From NCBI GenBank assembly GCA_029213075.1, contig JARGPO010000035.1:1-58299 (forward strand): a DNA stretch of 58,299 bases. The letters run 5' to 3'. Under the pieces are notes generated by a model. It did no database searches. It was not told the DNA's origin and was given only the letters and a program-made list of their open reading frames with translations. Position numbers and translations under genes: made by a program. The DNA is from Legionellaceae bacterium (GTDB taxonomy: Bacteria > Pseudomonadota > Gammaproteobacteria > Legionellales > Legionellaceae). Within the stretch, counting starts at the first letter, position 1; each line of letters opens with the position of its first letter. Below are positions 14,633 through 22,399 of this stretch, piece after piece.

Positions 14633-15999
14633 TAATTTTAGGCGCTGGCCAAGTTGGCGGTACTCTTGCAAGAAATCTTGTAAATGAAGACAATGATATT
14701 ACTCTCATCGATATTAACGAGAGTAGGCTTCAAGAACTACAGCATCGTTTAGATATTCAAACTGTTCTCGGAAGTGCTTCTCACCCAAATATTTTAATTG
14801 ATGCCGGAATTATGCAAGCGGATATGCTTATTGCTGTTACAAATAGTGATGAAGTTAATATGATGGGTTGTTATATAGCATACAATCTTTTTCAAACGCC
14901 CAGTAAAATTGCGAGAATTCGCTCTGAGAATTATTATGAATACCCCGCACTATTTGGAAATGAGTCTATACCGATAGATGTTTGTATTAGTCCTGAAAAA
15001 CTAGTAACAGAGCACATCATAAATCTAATCGATTATCCTGGAACCACTCAGATTTTAGAATTTTCAAATGGTAAGTTACTGTTAATGACGATTAAAATAG
15101 GTTTGGAAGATGGTATTTATGGTAAAAATATCAAGCAGGTTGAAAGGCTGCTAGAGGATATTGAAGTAAATATTATTGCTATATTTCGAAATAAAGCTTC
15201 GATTCCTATTACCGATGATTGTATTCTAATTAACAATGACTCCGCTTCATTTATAGTTTCATCAGAGGCAATTCAGTCTGTATTAATTATTCTCGGTTGT
15301 TATGAAGAGCCAAATAAGCGTCTGATAATTGCTGGTGGAGGTAATATTGGTAGAAGGCTCGCATTAGCTCTTGAACAAAACTATCAGGTCAAAGTTGTTG
15401 ATCATAATAAAACATCTTCAACAAAGCTAGCTGAGCACCTACATAAGTCGACTATTTTAAATGGTGATATAGCTGACAAAGACCTACTTTTGAATGAAAA
15501 TATTGAGTTTGCCGATGTTTTTTGCGCAGTTACAAATGATGATGAGGCTAATATTATGGCCTGCCTTCAGGCAAAGAGATTAGGTGTTAAGTATACAATG
15601 GCCTTGGTTAATCGAGATGCTTATGTTGATTTAATTGATGATAGCTCTATTGATTATGCTATTTCTCCGCAACTCATCACCATAGGAAGCATTTTAACTA
15701 AGCTTCGACGTGGTAATATGATAAAGGTTCATCGTCTTCAACATGATGAGGCTGAAGCTATTGAACTCGTTATTACTGGTGATGAGCAAACTTCACAGGT
15801 AATTGGTCGGCGAATAGATGAAATTGAATTGCCTCCAAGCTGCTTGATAACGGCAGTAGTTCGTCAGGATGAGGTTACAATTGCCAGGAATGATTTTGTG
15901 CTTCAAGCTGAGGATCACGTTGTTTTATTATTGTTGAAAAAGCGCTATATTCGTCAAGTTGAGTCGTTGTTTCAAGTTAAATTATCATTTATGAGTTAA
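14623..15999 (+). CDS. trkA: Trk potassium uptake regulator TrkA
   Basis: 458 residues with the duplicated RCK layout: NAD-binding motif GAGQVGGTLA (residues about 6-15) and a second, GGGNIGRRLA (about 234-243), each followed by a TrkA-C domain. TrkA is a cytosolic ring that binds nucleotides and gates the TrkH channel. The ATG overlaps the dapF 3' end and trkH follows after 12 bases. Confidence 0.95.
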   Translation: MRIIILGAGQVGGTLARNLVNEDNDITLIDINESRLQELQHRLDIQTVLGSASHPNILIDAGIMQADMLIAVTNSDEVNMMGCYIAYNLFQTPSKIARIRSENYYEYPALFGNESIPIDVCISPEKLVTEHIINLIDYPGTTQILEFSNGKLLLMTIKIGLEDGIYGKNIKQVERLLEDIEVNIIAIFRNKASIPITDDCILINNDSASFIVSSEAIQSVLIILGCYEEPNKRLIIAGGGNIGRRLALALEQNYQVKVVDHNKTSSTKLAEHLHKSTILNGDIADKDLLLNENIEFADVFCAVTNDDEANIMACLQAKRLGVKYTMALVNRDAYVDLIDDSSIDYAISPQLITIGSILTKLRRGNMIKVHRLQHDEAEAIELVITGDEQTSQVIGRRIDEIELPPSCLITAVVRQDEVTIARNDFVLQAEDHVVLLLLKKRYIRQVESLFQVKLSFMS

Positions 16000-16011
16000 T
16001 AATGGAACCAT

Positions 16012-17463
16012 ATGCAATATAAAGCCATACTACGCTTGCTTGGAGTTTTGCTTCTGATCTTTAGTCAAAGCATGCTAACACCAATAATTATTAATATTAT
16101 TTTTAAAGAGCATGTATGGGCACCATTTTTAATATCATATGCACTTACTTTGTTGACTGGTAGTTGTTTGTGGTGGTTTTTTAGAAATTGTAAGAGTGAG
16201 CTTAAAATAAGGGATGGATTCCTACTTGTCGTGTTATTTTGGTTTGTCTTAATATTTTTTGCATCTCAACCTTTTATCCTAGCAGTTGATGACTTAACAA
16301 GTATGACCGATGCTATTTTCGAAACAGTATCAGGTATAACAACAACGGGCGCAACCGTTATTCATGACCTAGAAGCAGTTCCTAGATCGGTAATATTTTA
16401 TCGTCAACAACTGCAGTTTATTGGTGGTATTGGAATTGTTATTCTAGCTGTAGCTATATTACCTATGTTAGGGGTAGGTGGCATGCAGTTATTTAGAGCT
16501 GAAACGCCTGGGCCAATGAAAGATACGAAGTTGACTCCTCGAATAACCCAATCAGCAAAGGCTATATGGACTATCTATTTATTACTAACTCTGTTATGTG
16601 CAGTGTTTTACTATTCGTTTGGTATGAGCTGGTTTGATGCTTTAGGAGAAAGTTTTGCTACAGTTTCTACTGGAGGTTTTTCAGTACACAACGCAAGTTT
16701 TGCCTATTATAAAAATGATATAATTAGACTGATTGCGAGTCTTTTTATGCTGCTAGGCGGCACAAATTTTGCTTTGCATTTTGTTGCTTTTAAGAAGATG
16801 TCTTTAAACGGTTACCGAAGGGATGATGAGTTTAGATTTTATTTAGGAATTATTTTAGCGGCGAGTATTTTCTTTACTTACAATTTAGCTAGGCATGCGG
16901 ATTATGGCTACAATTTTCATACAATTGTTTCTAGTGTTTTTACAACGATTTCCCTAGCAACAACCACAGGTTTTGGTTTAGAGAATGTAGCTCCTTGGAA
17001 ATCAGTTGTTCCATTTCTAGCTATGTTGTTAATGTTTTTAGGGGGGTGCGCTGCGTCTACGAGTGGTGGCATTAAAGTTTTAAGAGCCTTTTTAATGTTT
17101 AAGCAAAGTAGAAGAGAGTATTTTTGTCTACTGCATCCCCAGGCGGTTATGCCCATAAAATTAAATGGTCATAGTTTGCCTGAGTCGACATTGCAATCAG
17201 TTTCTGGATTTGTTGCAACCTTCATTGGTTTATACGTGTTTTTGGTGTTAATTTTTATGTCGCTAGGACATAATTTAGAAACATCATTTGCTACAGTAAC
17301 GGCAAGCTTAACTAACTCAGGTTTTGGAATAGGTAATCTACATGTTGACTTTAGTACGTTAGATTTTTCAAGCAAGTGGTTGCTTATTGTAACTATGTTA
17401 ACAGGAAGGCTCGAAATATTATCAATCTTGATTTTGTTTACTAGAGAGTTCTGGAAAAAATAG
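16012..17463 (+). CDS. trkH: Trk potassium transporter subunit TrkH
   Basis: 483 residues, highly hydrophobic, with the repeated pore-loop pattern of Trk/Ktr channels: ETVSGITTTGATV, ESFATVSTGGFSV, TTISLATTTGFGL and TASLTNSGFGIG, each contributing a glycine to the selectivity filter. A C-terminal MLTGRLEILSILIL helix is typical. It imports K+ across the inner membrane together with the adjacent TrkA. It is convergent with the acyltransferase gene 20 bases away; no clear terminator is visible between them. Confidence 0.95.
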   Translation: MQYKAILRLLGVLLLIFSQSMLTPIIINIIFKEHVWAPFLISYALTLLTGSCLWWFFRNCKSELKIRDGFLLVVLFWFVLIFFASQPFILAVDDLTSMTDAIFETVSGITTTGATVIHDLEAVPRSVIFYRQQLQFIGGIGIVILAVAILPMLGVGGMQLFRAETPGPMKDTKLTPRITQSAKAIWTIYLLLTLLCAVFYYSFGMSWFDALGESFATVSTGGFSVHNASFAYYKNDIIRLIASLFMLLGGTNFALHFVAFKKMSLNGYRRDDEFRFYLGIILAASIFFTYNLARHADYGYNFHTIVSSVFTTISLATTTGFGLENVAPWKSVVPFLAMLLMFLGGCAASTSGGIKVLRAFLMFKQSRREYFCLLHPQAVMPIKLNGHSLPESTLQSVSGFVATFIGLYVFLVLIFMSLGHNLETSFATVTASLTNSGFGIGNLHVDFSTLDFSSKWLLIVTMLTGRLEILSILILFTREFWKK

Positions 17464-17482
17464 TAGACGGAGTAAAGTATAC

Positions 17483-18319
17483 TTAGCTTTTTAGCTTCCA
17501 ACGTTTGTGAAGCCACATCCATTGTTCAGGATGTTTCAGGATGATTTTTTCTAGAGCTTGATTATAGGCGAGAGTATTTTGATAGATTGACTCTTGGCTT
17601 GTTGCAAGTTCTTGCCACTTTATTGGTTCATAAAACTCTAGAACATGCCTACCATTTGGCAGTCTGTATCCGGCTGCTGGTACAACAGGAATGCCTGTGT
17701 AACGAGATATACTAGCAAGACTGCGATATGTTCCGGCTTTTTTACCAAAAAACTCAACAGCAACCCCATCTTTGTTTTTTAGCGTTGCATGTTGATCGAG
17801 GACAAAAACAACAGCATGATTATCATTTAGAGCATCATTAACCTTTTGCATTGCATATTGCTTTGGGATGATTCTTAGCCCGGCTTTAAAATAGCGATGG
17901 AATAAAATTTTTTCGATTGTTTTGTTACCTAAATTTTTACGGATAAAATGAAATTGGCCGCTATATTGCTTGAAGTTAAGCATTCCTCCTAATGGCGCAA
18001 ATTCCCAGCTACCAAAATGTCCTGTAAGAATTAAGACACCTTTGTTCTGCTTGGCTATATCTAAAAGATATTCATGCCCTACAACATCTACTCGTGAACA
18101 TAATTTTTTTTCACTGATAAAACGTAGTTGTATCATTTCCTTTATCGAGGTTGCAAGATGGGAGTAGAACGACTGGGCAAGTCTGGTTTTTTGTTTGTCA
18201 GTGATAGAATCTTTAAAAACCTGGTTAATATTATCCATTACAACTGATCGCCGATATGGCAGAAATTTGTGAACAAATCTGCCGGCTAAGGATACTGGTA
18301 GTTGTTCCATATTAATCAC
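17483..18319 (-). CDS. Lipid A acyltransferase of LpxL/LpxM (HtrB) family, probably the LpxXL-like enzyme of this cassette
   Basis: 278 residues. The acyltransferase catalytic HX4E motif is HFGSWE (His101-Glu106), followed by FHFIRKNLGN and VVFVLDQHATLKNKDGVAVEFFGKKA, family blocks. The enzyme transfers an acyl chain from acyl-ACP to the 3-hydroxyl of a lipid A acyl group at the inner membrane. It closes a run ACP - dehydratase - KS - KS - acyltransferase and overlaps the preceding KS by 8 bases, so it probably uses a chain delivered by the dedicated ACP, as rhizobial LpxXL does. A slightly later ATG at 18310 is possible. Confidence 0.85.
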   Translation of the reverse strand: MINMEQLPVSLAGRFVHKFLPYRRSVVMDNINQVFKDSITDKQKTRLAQSFYSHLATSIKEMIQLRFISEKKLCSRVDVVGHEYLLDIAKQNKGVLILTGHFGSWEFAPLGGMLNFKQYSGQFHFIRKNLGNKTIEKILFHRYFKAGLRIIPKQYAMQKVNDALNDNHAVVFVLDQHATLKNKDGVAVEFFGKKAGTYRSLASISRYTGIPVVPAAGYRLPNGRHVLEFYEPIKWQELATSQESIYQNTLAYNQALEKIILKHPEQWMWLHKRWKLKS

Positions 18320-19598
18320 AAGCTTTAATTAAGAGAGCCGCATTCATTCCGGCAAAACCTCGATTAATTATCATTGCATGAGGGTTTTTGATTTCCAGAG
18401 GTCTGGTTTCACGGCTAACGTTTACGCCTTGACAAGACTTTGCAACCTTGGTCAAATTTGCAACTCCTGGTATGCATTTGCTTCTTAGGGACTTTGTGGC
18501 TAAAACTGTATCTAAAATTCCAGATGCGCAAAGAGTATGACCCATTGACCACTTAAATGAGGTTAGAGGAACATCACCAAATACTTTATTAATGGCAATT
18601 GACTCACTAACATCTGATTTTTGATTACCGTTGCCATGAGCAACTATAAGATTAATGTCCTCTTTAGATATATGATGTTTTTTTAAGGTGTTGGCTAGTA
18701 GGTTTTTTAATTCTTGGCCTTCTTCTTCGATAGAAAATAGGCCACTGGATTCAGTTCTCGAATCTCCACCAATGACTTCTGCATAACACTTTGCATTTCT
18801 TTCTTTAACGCTTTGCTCGTTTTCAAGTATGATAGCGCTTGCCCCTTCGGCAAGAACAGTACCGTCATGTTGCATATCAAATGGTTTTAGAGAGTTTTTG
18901 CTTAAAACCCCAAGCTTGTCATAATAGTATAATGCTTGTGGCTCTATTCCTAAATCATAAGCAACCACACATGCTCTAGATATTTGTCCTGATAAAATAG
19001 CGTGATATGCTTCTATAATTGCCTGCATGCCACTTACTGCGTGGTTTGTTATATTATGATTAGCACCTTTAAAACCATAGGTAATGCCTACGTAGGCAAG
19101 TACATTATTGGGTAGAATTCTAAGCAACCACATCGGATGGACTTCACTAAAAAGTTGCTCGGCAAACTCCTGCATGTTATTTGTTTTTGCCATTAGTGGT
19201 AGAAAGTCGTGTTGTTGAAGGTATTTGTTGCCTGGTGAACCTACAAATACACCGCATTCATCTTCAAACTTGGCTAATAGCTCAGGATTGTCTTTAGAAA
19301 TTTTGTTTTTATAAGTCATTAATTGACTATGCTCTACAGCCTGCATGGCCGCATTGATTCCAAAGTTATCCTGCTTTGAAATAACCTTTTTTAACTTCTT
19401 ATCTGGAAGCATGCGTGCTTCGTTATAGTTTTCTATTTGTCCACCTAAGCAGTTTTCCCAGTTTTCTATTCCTAGGCCAGTAATATTTTTTAAAGAGGTT
19501 TTCCCTGCTAAGATTGCTTCCCAAGTATCTTCTAGGTTTAATCCGGAAGACGTAAGAGAGCTCATGCCAGTGATGAAAACGCGTTGATTAGAACTCAC
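18312..19598 (-). CDS. Ketosynthase-like protein lacking the active-site cysteine (chain-length-factor-like)
   Basis: 428 residues with the full FabF-like thiolase fold. Aligned to the neighbouring ketosynthase, TACASG is replaced by NHAVSG, so the nucleophilic Cys is Ala187. The two active-site histidines remain (VAHGNGN and SMGHTLCASG). Without Cys it cannot load an acyl chain; by analogy with type II polyketide chain-length factors it would act as heterodimer partner of the active KS, or only decarboxylate malonyl-ACP. The gene starts 3 bases after the active KS stop, which favours a 1:1 heterodimer. The frame is intact, so this is not a pseudogene. Confidence 0.85.
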   Translation of the reverse strand: MSSNQRVFITGMSSLTSSGLNLEDTWEAILAGKTSLKNITGLGIENWENCLGGQIENYNEARMLPDKKLKKVISKQDNFGINAAMQAVEHSQLMTYKNKISKDNPELLAKFEDECGVFVGSPGNKYLQQHDFLPLMAKTNNMQEFAEQLFSEVHPMWLLRILPNNVLAYVGITYGFKGANHNITNHAVSGMQAIIEAYHAILSGQISRACVVAYDLGIEPQALYYYDKLGVLSKNSLKPFDMQHDGTVLAEGASAIILENEQSVKERNAKCYAEVIGGDSRTESSGLFSIEEEGQELKNLLANTLKKHHISKEDINLIVAHGNGNQKSDVSESIAINKVFGDVPLTSFKWSMGHTLCASGILDTVLATKSLRSKCIPGVANLTKVAKSCQGVNVSRETRPLEIKNPHAMIINRGFAGMNAALLIKACD

Positions 19599-19601
19599 AG
19601 T

Positions 19602-20891
19602 TTACCCTCCAAATTCTGGGTGTTTAAATAACAGGCAGCTGTTTGAGCCGCCAAATCCAAATGAATTAGATAGAACGATTCCTAGAGATTTCTCTCTTGG
19701 TCCATCAACCACATAATCTAAATTACACTCAGGATCTGGAGTGGTTAAGTTAGCCGTTTTGGGGATGGTTGAGTTGTTAATAGATAAGACGGAAACTACA
19801 GCCTCAAGAGCGCCTGCTGCTGCAATTAAATGACCAGTCTGACCTTTGGTGGAGCTAACAGGGATTGTCTCAGAGCGTTTTTGAAATGCTGCTTTTATAG
19901 CGTTTGTTTCACTTAGGTCATTCATTTTTGTTGATGTACCATGCGCATTAATATAATCAACATCGGTATATTGAACATTTGCATCTTTAAGTGCACCATT
20001 AATTGCTTGAATAGCACCATCTCCATTTGGGTGTGAGTCGGTAATTCTATATGAGCTTAGGCTATTACCTTCTCCAGCTAATTCTGCATAGATATGAGCA
20101 CCACGATTTTTAGCATGCTCCCACTCTTCTAGGATCAAGAATGCAGCTCCTTCTCCTAAAGTGAAACCATTTCTGGTTTTATCAAAAGGGCGGCTTGCAG
20201 AATGAGGTGTGTCGTTATAGGTAGATAATGCACCAAGCAAACAAAAGCTAGATAGTCCAAGAGGGTTTATCATAGAATCAAAGCCACCAGTTAGCATGCA
20301 ATCTGCATCACCACGTCGAATAGCGCGCATTGCAAGACCAAGGGCTTGTCCTCCAGAAGCACAAGCTGTATGTACAGCGCTTGCATAGCCTTTAATACCA
20401 AACTGTTTGATTAGCAAAGATAGGCCGGTGTTGGATGTTGTGCTGCCAAAGTCGTTTAGGCGATAGAAATCTTGAGATTTGTTTTGTAGTTCATCCCAGT
20501 CAACAACACCATCTTTAGCACAAGTTTTTTGAAATCTGCTTAAGTATTCAAATTCAGCAGTCATCATTCCACTTCCAGTTAATATTCCAAATCTATCCGG
20601 ATTTACATCCGCTGATATTTTTGAATCTTGTACTGCTTGGAGTGCCGCATCTAATGCGAATTCAGTAAACTTTGTCGCAAAGCGATTATGCTTGGTTTTT
20701 AAGCTAGGATCGATAGAGAAGTTTTTTACCTCAGCGGCTATTTTTGTTGGGAAGTGGCTTGCATCAAACTGTTTTATATAATCTATACCAGACATGCCAT
20801 TTAAAAGGTTATCCCATGTGGACTTAACATTATTACCTAGCGGTGAAACAGCACCTAAGCCAGTAATTGCAACTCGTCGCTTGCTTGTCAT
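19602..20891 (-). CDS. Beta-ketoacyl-ACP synthase (FabF/KAS II-like), active
   Basis: 429 residues. The complete Cys-His-His triad is visible: Cys177 in VHTACASGGQAL, the first His in NAHGTSTKMND and the second His in GQTGHLIAAAGALEA, plus the C-terminal NSFGFGGSN loop. It condenses acyl-ACP or acyl-enzyme with malonyl-ACP. Length is near the usual FabF (about 413). It overlaps the dehydratase by 4 bases (ATGA) and precedes the Cys-less paralogue. It corresponds in position to FabF2XL/FabF1XL of the rhizobial very-long-chain cassette. Confidence 0.92.
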   Translation of the reverse strand: MTSKRRVAITGLGAVSPLGNNVKSTWDNLLNGMSGIDYIKQFDASHFPTKIAAEVKNFSIDPSLKTKHNRFATKFTEFALDAALQAVQDSKISADVNPDRFGILTGSGMMTAEFEYLSRFQKTCAKDGVVDWDELQNKSQDFYRLNDFGSTTSNTGLSLLIKQFGIKGYASAVHTACASGGQALGLAMRAIRRGDADCMLTGGFDSMINPLGLSSFCLLGALSTYNDTPHSASRPFDKTRNGFTLGEGAAFLILEEWEHAKNRGAHIYAELAGEGNSLSSYRITDSHPNGDGAIQAINGALKDANVQYTDVDYINAHGTSTKMNDLSETNAIKAAFQKRSETIPVSSTKGQTGHLIAAAGALEAVVSVLSINNSTIPKTANLTTPDPECNLDYVVDGPREKSLGIVLSNSFGFGGSNSCLLFKHPEFGG

Positions 20892-21772
20892 ATTGTCCCC
20901 AAGTTAGTCATGACTATTTCTAATACACAAACTCTACGACCTGAAACTTCACTACGAAAACGAAGTATAAGTTCATTTTCATCGTGATGTTTGATAGTTA
21001 TAGATGTTTTGACTTCATCACCAGGATGTACGAAGTCGTTCATTTTAATTTTTCTTAGCTCTTGTAACTGATATTGGTTTTTGAAATTAGATTTAGCAAT
21101 AAATATGTGTGCTAAATTGATGTTGCATTCTAGCAAAGCAGTCATTGGCAGCACCGGCTTATTTGGGAAGTGATCTGGAAAAAAAGGTGCTTGACGAGAA
21201 ACCTTCATGGTAGCGACTATCCGTACCAGAGGCTCGCATTCAACAACTTTATCATAACTCAACGGTACAATAGGAGCCTGAGTCACACCAGGGATTAACT
21301 CAATATCAGAGTGCTCATCATGCCATTCTCCCGGCCGACTAATTTCATTATATTGTCTGCGAACCAAGTCCTCATTGATAAAATCATTCATGGGTAGCAT
21401 TGGACCAAGAGCGCTAGAAATTCTAAATACTTCTTCATCTCCCACCTTTGCGAAAGCATGGTATTGCACAGCGGTATCATCTATATTGTCAAGAACAGCT
21501 TCTAGTATTAAAGTTTCTCCAACCAATATATTGCGATTTAGGCGAGCACTTTCAACCACACCAGCCACAGGCCTTTTTTGAAAATCGACACTAAACATCG
21601 CATTCCATGCGGCTAGCTGACCTAATGTCTCACCTATCATTGATGGGTTGAAACATAGGTTGTCATTCTTATTACGAAACATATAGGTATCGTTATGAGT
21701 TATATGTTTTAATCCCCGGCATGATTTGCCAGGGATAAAGTCTAGAATTCGATCGACAAATAAAAAGCTCAT
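20888..21772 (-). CDS. Double-hotdog beta-hydroxyacyl-ACP dehydratase-like protein
   Basis: 294 residues, two hotdog folds in one chain. The C-terminal one carries a FabZ-type site, APFFPDHFPNKPVLP with His201 and Glu215. The N-terminal one retains only the helix glutamate (GETLGQLAA, Glu48); the HFP motif is gone, replaced by LCFNPSM. So one active half-site is complete and the other degenerate, unlike single-domain FabZ (about 150 residues). It would dehydrate 3-hydroxyacyl-ACP on the adjacent ACP. Start and stop overlap its neighbours, so coupling is tight. Confidence 0.8.
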   Translation of the reverse strand: MSFLFVDRILDFIPGKSCRGLKHITHNDTYMFRNKNDNLCFNPSMIGETLGQLAAWNAMFSVDFQKRPVAGVVESARLNRNILVGETLILEAVLDNIDDTAVQYHAFAKVGDEEVFRISSALGPMLPMNDFINEDLVRRQYNEISRPGEWHDEHSDIELIPGVTQAPIVPLSYDKVVECEPLVRIVATMKVSRQAPFFPDHFPNKPVLPMTALLECNINLAHIFIAKSNFKNQYQLQELRKIKMNDFVHPGDEVKTSITIKHHDENELILRFRSEVSGRRVCVLEIVMTNLGTI

Positions 21773-22185
21773 TAGGTAACGGCTTCGCTTGCGTTTTGCT
21801 CAATGCTTGCTGAAACTATTAGCTTACAAAAGGTCTCGACCGTGAACAATAATGGAATTTCACTCATTTTCATGTTCTTTGTGAAATATTCACTTGGTAC
21901 TTCACTTAAATATTTCTGAAGTGCTTGCATACCAGCAGGGGTAATGATCCCATCCTTCTCAAATTCTTTTTCTGATAATTCTCCGCGCGCGTTCTTTTCT
22001 AATTGGCCACGAGGTATTTTAATGCTAAATTCTTTTTCCAATTGAAATACTAGATCTAGGAAGTCAATTGACTCTGCTCCTAAATCTGTTATTAAGCGGC
22101 TAGATAAAGAAATTTCACTTTCATCAATTACCAACACATCGGCAATAATTTCTGTAACTTTAGGGTAAATATCTTCTACGTTCAT
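21772..22185 (-). CDS. Specialised acyl carrier protein, AcpXL-like
   Basis: 137 residues, much longer than a housekeeping ACP (about 78). The phosphopantetheine serine is Ser39 in DLGAESIDFLDLVF. The following stretch LEKEFSIKIPRGQLEKNARGELSEKEF closely recalls rhizobial AcpXL (EFGIKIP..Q.....GK.S.EE), the carrier for C28 chains of lipid A. An insert of about 40 residues separates this from a final helix FTVETFCKLIVSA. It heads the five-gene cassette and is divergent from the MGC-protein gene. No housekeeping fab genes are nearby. Confidence 0.82.
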   Translation of the reverse strand: MNVEDIYPKVTEIIADVLVIDESEISLSSRLITDLGAESIDFLDLVFQLEKEFSIKIPRGQLEKNARGELSEKEFEKDGIITPAGMQALQKYLSEVPSEYFTKNMKMSEIPLLFTVETFCKLIVSASIEQNASEAVT

Positions 22186-22399
22186 GCAAGATCCTCGATC
22201 GGTGCTAGATAATATAAAATCCTTAAAAAGGACAGTTCTTTTGATTTTATCACATCCTAATCATCTGCTCAATTTGAGTTTCAAGAATAATTCATCGAGA
22301 AATATCATGCCCAAAATAATTAAAAATTGACTCATGCTTGACCCGAGGGGTGTAATATAATACCATGTAAGGTCGAGCTAAGTTAATTGAGGTCATTTC

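Noticed and set aside
17483-22185. Aryl polyene (APE) gene cluster
   Set aside because: KS plus Cys-less KS, dehydratase and ACP also occur in APE clusters, but there is no ketoreductase, ammonia-lyase, AMP-ligase, methyltransferase or exporter here, and the ACP is AcpXL-like.
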